A DNA stretch of 14,570 nucleotides from NCBI GenBank assembly GCA_964362385.1, contig CAYIEH010000015.1, forward strand, positions 1 through 14,570, written 5' to 3'. The translations under genes and the position numbers were made by a program. The notes under the pieces are model-generated. The model was given only the letters and a program-made list of their open reading frames with translations, was not told the DNA's origin and did no database searches. This document shows positions 11,545 through 14,570 of the stretch, piece after piece; position 1 is the stretch's first letter; every line of letters starts with the position of its first letter. The stretch comes from CAYIEH01 sp964362385. GTDB lineage: Bacteria; Patescibacteriota; Minisyncoccia; UBA6257; UBA9933.

Positions 11545-12424
11545 GATTATTGACGCTCACACCCATGTTCAATTCCCGCAATTTGACAAAGACCGCGATG
11601 AGGTTATAAGACGCGCTTTGGATAATGGCATTTGGATGATTAACGCGGGTTCGGACAAACAGAATTCAAAACAAGCGGTTGAGTTGGCGGATAAATACGA
11701 AGAAGGCGTTTATGCTACAGTGGGCCAGCATCCTTCCGAAGCCGAGGGTTTTTCCGCTAAAGGCGGACCAGCCTTAGGCTGGGATTATGAATTTTTTAGA
11801 AATTTAGCCAAAAACCCTAATGTTGTGGCAATCGGCGAATGCGGCCTTGATTATGCCGTTTTTGCTCGCAAGCGAAGCGAGCGATTACAAAAACGAGCAT
11901 CCGCCGAAGTTATAAACGAAGGCGGGTTACTTAAAGAAAAACAAAAATTAATTTTTACGAAACATATTGAACTCGCGGCTGAAATCAAAAAACCTTTGAT
12001 GATTCATTGCCGCGAAGCCCATTCGGCAAACTCAGGGCAAGCATTTTCGAATTTAATTGAAATCCTCAATTCTCAATCCTCTCTACTTAATCCTATCCCC
12101 GGTGTTCTTCATTTTTTCACCGGCACGCTTGAAAACACAAAACAGCTTCTTGAATTGGGTTTTTATTTTACTTTCGGCGGTCTTATAACTTTTAATCGGG
12201 ATTTTGACGAGGTTATAAAATTTTTGCCGCTTGAAAAAATACTTTTGGAAACCGATGCGCCGTATGTTTCTCCAGAACCATACAGGGGAAAAAGAAACGA
12301 ACCTGCTTACATAACGGAAGTCGTTAAAAAATTGGCGGAAATCAAAGGATTAACTTATGAAAAAGTCGCCAAGGCTACAACTGAAAATGCCATTAAAATT
12401 TTCTCGCTCTCAAATTTGACTTAA
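11543..12424 (+). CDS. tatD: TatD-family metal-dependent hydrolase/DNase with in-frame repeat insertions
   Basis: TatD proteins are TIM-barrel metal hydrolases, usually DNases or exonucleases. The metal ligands are in place: DAHTHV (His6, His8), GECGLDY (Glu99), MIHC (His155), LHFFTG (His190) and LLETDAPYVSPEPYRGK (Asp238). At 293 aa it is about 30 residues longer than usual (about 260). The extra residues coincide with palindromic DNA that keeps the frame: FSAKGGPALGWD (70-81), ARKRSER (108-114), ASAEVINEGGL (119-129), and a stretch SANSGQAF with a low-complexity follow-on (NSQSSLLN) after the HCREA motif. All lie between core strands, so the fold may survive. ATG 11543 was chosen because it begins the conserved IIDAHTH strand. 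The gene commonly follows metG in bacteria, as here, and is probably co-transcribed. Confidence 0.9.
   Translation: MIIDAHTHVQFPQFDKDRDEVIRRALDNGIWMINAGSDKQNSKQAVELADKYEEGVYATVGQHPSEAEGFSAKGGPALGWDYEFFRNLAKNPNVVAIGECGLDYAVFARKRSERLQKRASAEVINEGGLLKEKQKLIFTKHIELAAEIKKPLMIHCREAHSANSGQAFSNLIEILNSQSSLLNPIPGVLHFFTGTLENTKQLLELGFYFTFGGLITFNRDFDEVIKFLPLEKILLETDAPYVSPEPYRGKRNEPAYITEVVKKLAEIKGLTYEKVAKATTENAIKIFSLSNLT
11752..11784. repeat. Double palindrome inside tatD
   Basis: TCCGCT-AAA-GGCGGA (11753-11767, one T-G pair) is followed at once by CCAGCC-TTA-GGCTGG (11768-11782). It encodes residues 70-81, absent from typical TatD. The CCTTAGG tip and the CCGC/GCGG arm also occur in the repeat at 1072-1129. 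Confidence 0.8.
11864..11882. repeat. Palindrome inside tatD
   Basis: GCTCGC (11864-11869) and GCGAGC (11877-11882) flank AAGCGAA. It shares the word GCGAAGCGAG with the 46-bp repeat and encodes ARKRSER, right after the conserved GECGLDY motif. Confidence 0.7.
11899..11927. repeat. GAA-internal-loop hairpin inside tatD
   Basis: ATCCGCC-GAA-GTT-ATA-AAC-GAA-GGCGGGT: outer stem of 7 (one T-G pair), symmetric GAA/GAA internal loop, inner 3-bp stem, 3-nt loop. It has the same plan as 14167-14187 and 8881-8900, with different stem sequences. Confidence 0.75.
12022..12037 (+). repeat. TTCGnCAAnCTCAGGG-type word inside tatD
   Basis: TTCGGCAAACTCAGGG resembles the dispersed motif TTCGACAAGCTCAGGG that I know from many bacterial genomes (14 of 16 matches). 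It codes for SANSGQ in a stretch that is extra compared with TatD relatives. The match to the wider motif is from memory. Confidence 0.5.
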
Positions 12425-12444
12425 TTATTATAATTTGGTATAAA
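12416..12444 (+). promoter_or_regulatory. Promoter of the 89-aa gene
   Basis: TTGACT (12416-12421), 17 nt, TATAAA (12439-12444). The -35 box is made of the last two tatD codons and the first base of its stop. The leader of about 50 nt ends in GGGAGGTGAG before ATG 12501. Confidence 0.6.
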
Positions 12445-12500
12445 TTTGGCAGAATAAATTATTTTATAATTCTATACAAAGAAAGAAGGGAGGTGAGAAT

Positions 12501-12770
12501 ATGGCGGGGCCTATACAAGAAGGCATGTCAGGAGAAAGAAAGGTGGAGATAATGAACGCGTTGCATAGGCTTGATAAAGTATTCAAGTCAACTCCGATTT
12601 TAAACTCTGTAAGATCGGAGATATGCAAATTCGAACTTCAATTCAGACAGGACAAAAATGTCCTGCACATCATAAGAAGAATAATCTTGGACAATGCAAC
12701 GGTTAATGAGGCCGACTATGAAAACCTTGAAAAAGAGCTGGGCGAGATAGTCAAGATTATCACGGCGTAA
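12501..12770 (+). CDS. Unrecognised small helical protein, 89 aa
   Basis: A strong Shine-Dalgarno site (GGGAGGTGAG) precedes ATG 12501, and a promoter and a perfect terminator frame the gene, so it is real. The protein is probably all helical: GERKVEIMNALHRLDKVF (11-28), a second helix ILNSVRSEICKFELQF (33-48), DKNVLHIIRRIILD (51-64), and a charged C-terminal helix NEADYENLEKELGEIVKII (69-87). One Cys, no signal peptide, no membrane helix, no known motif. It could be a small helical-bundle adaptor or dimer. I do not recognise the family and give no function. Confidence 0.72.
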   Translation: MAGPIQEGMSGERKVEIMNALHRLDKVFKSTPILNSVRSEICKFELQFRQDKNVLHIIRRIILDNATVNEADYENLEKELGEIVKIITA

Positions 12771-12781
12771 TACGCGATCGT

Positions 12782-12814
12782 GAGGCGGGAGATTACTCCC
12801 GCCTCTTTAAATTT
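12782..12814 (+). terminator. Terminator of the 89-aa gene
   Basis: A perfect 10-bp stem GAGGCGGGAG/CTCCCGCCTC around ATTA, followed by TTTAAATTT, 11 nt after the stop codon. Confidence 0.85.
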
Positions 12815-12856
12815 ACCCCCGCAACGAAAGAAGCCGCGATTGTAAGGCCGCGAAGC

Positions 12857-12885
12857 TTCACAAATAATAGCAAATGAGCTAATAT
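12857..12885 (+). promoter_or_regulatory. Leaderless promoter of gatC
   Basis: TTCACA (12857-12862, 5 of 6 to consensus), 17 nt, TAATAT (12880-12885), then 6 nt of T to ATG 12892. No Shine-Dalgarno site. Confidence 0.65.
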
Positions 12886-12891
12886 TTTTTT

Positions 12892-13194
12892 ATGTCAGCC
12901 ATCAACAAAGAAACTTTAGAACACTTGGCTCAACTTGCAAAAATTGAGCTTAAACCCGGCAAGGAGGAAAAATTGCTCAAAGACCTTGGGGAAATTTTGA
13001 ATTATTTTGAAGAGCTCAAGGAAGTGGATACTTCCAGTGTTGAACCGATGACCGGCGGCACTTTTGAAAAAAATGTTTTTCGCGAAGATAAATCTGAAAT
13101 AAAGAAGCAAATAAACGCAAGCGCGGAAGATTTAATAGAAGCGTTTCCGGAAAAGGAAGGACGATTTTTGAAAGTGCCGCCGGTGTTTGAGTAA
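12892..13194 (+). CDS. gatC: Asp-tRNA(Asn)/Glu-tRNA(Gln) amidotransferase subunit C
   Basis: GatC is the small clamp subunit that holds GatA and GatB together in the GatCAB complex, which converts misacylated Glu-tRNA(Gln) or Asp-tRNA(Asn). The 100-aa protein has the family pattern: TLEHLAQLAKIEL (8-20), an N-terminal helical hairpin through ILNYFEELKEVDTSSVEP (35-52), then an extended segment with NVFREDK and the ending EGRFLKVPPVFE, which matches the family's GFFKVPxVxE end. Length is normal. It has its own leaderless promoter. gatA follows after a gap of 153 nt that holds a small GC hairpin. gatB is not in view. Confidence 0.93.
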   Translation: MSAINKETLEHLAQLAKIELKPGKEEKLLKDLGEILNYFEELKEVDTSSVEPMTGGTFEKNVFREDKSEIKKQINASAEDLIEAFPEKEGRFLKVPPVFE

Positions 13195-13275
13195 TGTAAA
13201 ATTAAAAAATCAAAATGACATTTTAAAGTTCTAATTTGATAAATATTTTCCAAAATTTCGGTTTGTCCGGTCTCA

Positions 13276-13299
13276 CGTCGCCATAGGCTTTGGCCGACG
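13276..13299. repeat. GC hairpin between gatC and gatA
   Basis: CGTCG-CC (13276-13282) and GG-c-CGACG (13292-13299) pair around ATAGGCTTT, with one bulged C. It is the only GC-rich patch in an otherwise AT-rich 153-nt gap and looks like another small palindromic repeat. No U-tract follows. Confidence 0.5.
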
Positions 13300-13347
13300 G
13301 CACGCGGGCAGGTATTTACATTTTAAATTAAAACAATAATTAAATAT

Positions 13348-14544
13348 ATGAAATTTCTACATGAATTGACCATAAAAAAGATGCATGAAGGGCTACTGAC
13401 TAAGGAATTTTCCGCCTTTGAAATCATAAAGGAGTTTTTTGATTATATAGACAAGGAGGATAAAAAAATTGACGCGTATTTGAGTTTGGATAAAGACGGC
13501 GCTTTGAAGCAAGCCGAAGAAATTGATATCGCTTTGGCAAAAGGCGAAGAAATCGGCGAGCTTGCGGGAATTCCTTTGGCGATTAAAGATAATATTTTAA
13601 TTAAGGGATTGCCGTCCACTGCGGCGTCAAAAATTTTAGAGAATTATTCGGCGGCTTACGACGCGACTGTTATTAAAAAATTAAAAGAACAAAAGGCCGT
13701 GTTTTTGGGAAAAACTAATTTGGATGAATTCGCGCACGGATCTTCAACTGAAAATTCCGCGTTCAAAATCACTAAAAATCCTTATAATTTAAACCGCGTG
13801 CCTGGCGGTTCGTCCGGCGGTTCTGCCGCGGCAATTGCCGCCAATATGGCTGTCGCGGCTCTGGGAACCGACACTGGCGGCTCAATAAGACTGCCCGCGA
13901 GTTTTTGCGGCGTTGTCGGCCTAAAGCCGACCTACGGCGCGGTTTCCCGTTTCGGAGCTATTGCTATGGCTTCAAGTTTGGATCAAATCGGACCTCTGAC
14001 AAAAACCGTTGAAGACGCGACGATTTTGTTTAAAGCGATAAGCGGAAAAGACGATTTAGACGCCACTTCAATTAACGTCAAATACGGCGATGAACTTTTA
14101 AATTCCAAACTGGAAGATATTAAAAAATTGAAAATCGGCCTGCCGAAAGAATATTTTACTGTGCCCGCCGAAGCCGTTGGCGAAGGCCGGGGCGGAGGAA
14201 TGGATGTTTATGTTCAAAAAGAAATCAACAAAGCGATTGATAAAATAAAATCTTTGGGATTGGAAATCAAAGAAATAAGTTTGCCGCACACAAAGTACGC
14301 GCTATCCGTTTATTACATTATTATGCCGGCGGAAGTCAGCTCCAACTTGGCGAGATATGACGGCATCCGATATTCGCGACTAACAAACGACAAGCGACCC
14401 GCTTCGCCAAAGCTCCCGCTTCGCCAGCGAAGCGAGGCGAGTCGGCGAGGCAAGCAAGGGACAAGTAAAATACAAAATTCTCACCGATATTCAGGGGCCC
14501 GAGGATCACTATGGAGATATGGATTGCAAAGTTGCCGGAACTAA
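13348..14544 (+). CDS. gatA: GatA amidase subunit, C-terminus lost at a repeat junction
   Basis: GatA is the amidase that releases ammonia from glutamine for GatCAB. Seen: GIPLAIKDN with catalytic Lys80, DEFAHGSSTENSAF, PGGSSGGSAAA with Ser155, GTDTGGSIRLPASFCG with Ser179, GLKPTYG and SLDQIGP. These match the Lys-Ser-Ser triad with the known spacing. Similarity ends at about Tyr342 (YDGIRY). After that the frame runs 56 more codons through a 46-bp repeat and a piece of pnp in the wrong frame to a TAA at 14544. Full GatA has about 480 aa, so about a quarter is missing and this reading frame cannot be the native gene. An extra segment at 271-290 (PAEAVGEG...) coincides with a GAA-type hairpin (14167-14187). 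ATG 13348 fits the family start. A weak -10 (AATAAT) ends 7 nt upstream. Confidence 0.9.
   Translation: MKFLHELTIKKMHEGLLTKEFSAFEIIKEFFDYIDKEDKKIDAYLSLDKDGALKQAEEIDIALAKGEEIGELAGIPLAIKDNILIKGLPSTAASKILENYSAAYDATVIKKLKEQKAVFLGKTNLDEFAHGSSTENSAFKITKNPYNLNRVPGGSSGGSAAAIAANMAVAALGTDTGGSIRLPASFCGVVGLKPTYGAVSRFGAIAMASSLDQIGPLTKTVEDATILFKAISGKDDLDATSINVKYGDELLNSKLEDIKKLKIGLPKEYFTVPAEAVGEGRGGGMDVYVQKEINKAIDKIKSLGLEIKEISLPHTKYALSVYYIIMPAEVSSNLARYDGIRYSRLTNDKRPASPKLPLRQRSEASRRGKQGTSKIQNSHRYSGARGSLWRYGLQSCRN
14167..14187. repeat. GAA-internal-loop hairpin inside gatA
   Basis: GCC-GAA-GCC-GTT-GGC-GAA-GGC: two 3-bp stems separated by a symmetric GAA/GAA loop. It lies in codons that are extra compared with GatA relatives (after GLPKEYF) and keeps the frame. 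Confidence 0.7.
14398..14443 (+). repeat. 46-bp dispersed repeat, copy 2
   Basis: An inverted copy of 8818-8863 (44 of 46 identical). It lies exactly where the GatA-like sequence gives way to PNPase-like sequence. Both the gatA frame and the pnp frame are open through it. Confidence 0.9.
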
Positions 14545-14570
14545 AAATGGAATTACCGCCATTCAGATGG
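14459..14570 (+). CDS. pnp: Polynucleotide phosphorylase, internal fragment (window ends inside)
   Basis: In the frame beginning at 14459 the sequence reads GQVKYKILTDIQGPEDHYGD followed by MDCKVAGTKNGITAIQM. This is the strongly conserved second RNase PH-like core of PNPase (family pattern LTDIxGxEDHxGDMDFKVAGTxxGITALQMD), the 3'-5' exoribonuclease. Cys stands where the family usually has Phe (DMDFKVAG). The frame is open back to 14384, through the 46-bp repeat, but no PNPase similarity is seen before about 14459, so the first half or more of the gene is absent and no start exists. It continues past the window. Its position directly after a truncated gatA points to a recombination or assembly junction at the repeat. 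Confidence 0.87.

Overview
The window looks like chromosomal DNA of a Candidate Phyla Radiation (Patescibacteria) bacterium, most likely Parcubacteria-like. The evidence is AT-rich, AAA-heavy coding, very compact gene packing, housekeeping genes mixed with small unrecognised proteins, a 4-Cys bL28, a long-insert nucleoside diphosphate kinase, and GC-rich palindromic repeats both between and inside genes. TGA is used as a stop, so the code is standard and not the Gracilibacteria/Absconditabacteria code. No plasmid, phage or transposase gene is visible.

Layout. On the minus strand, 65-476 is a complete small transcription unit: consensus promoter, leaderless 28-codon Leu-rich leader peptide, mutually exclusive antiterminator and terminator, then a 57-aa zinc-ribbon protein. 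Divergent from it is a CobO/BtuR-like ATPase (505-1074). A repeat and an 81-aa unknown follow. Then comes a comEC-type operon in which the channel (1544-2989) and the metallo-beta-lactamase domain (2994-3845) are separate genes, coupled to a SAM methyltransferase (3847-4452). Next are ndk, a secreted 118-aa unknown with a structured leader, a 6S-like RNA, minus-strand pyrD, rpmB, tRNA-Pro(GGG), and a 263-aa unknown of higher GC. A GC-rich palindromic island precedes an AI-2E family transporter, followed by metG, tatD, an 89-aa unknown, gatC and gatA.

Main observations. (1) The minus-strand leader at 295-476 has classical ribosome-mediated attenuation architecture: Leu-run leader peptide, 1:2, 2:3 and 3:4 pairings, and an intrinsic terminator. 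This is the best candidate for an undescribed system here. (2) Several genes (leader peptide, comEC, ndk, AI-2E, gatC) have a -10 box ending 6-7 nt before ATG, which implies leaderless mRNAs, while the small unrecognised proteins all have strong Shine-Dalgarno sites. (3) A family of short hairpins with the plan stem-GAA-stem-loop-stem-GAA-stem occurs in the island and in frame inside tatD and gatA. (4) A 46-bp repeat occurs inverted in the island and inside gatA. Right after the gatA copy the sequence becomes polynucleotide phosphorylase, so the right end is a repeat-mediated junction, either a real rearrangement or an assembly chimera.

Together the genes cover DNA uptake (ComEC), nucleotide metabolism (ndk, pyrD), translation (rpmB, metG, gatCA, tRNA-Pro) and RNA-level control (6S-like RNA, attenuator). 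All calls are by reading motifs; no database search was run.
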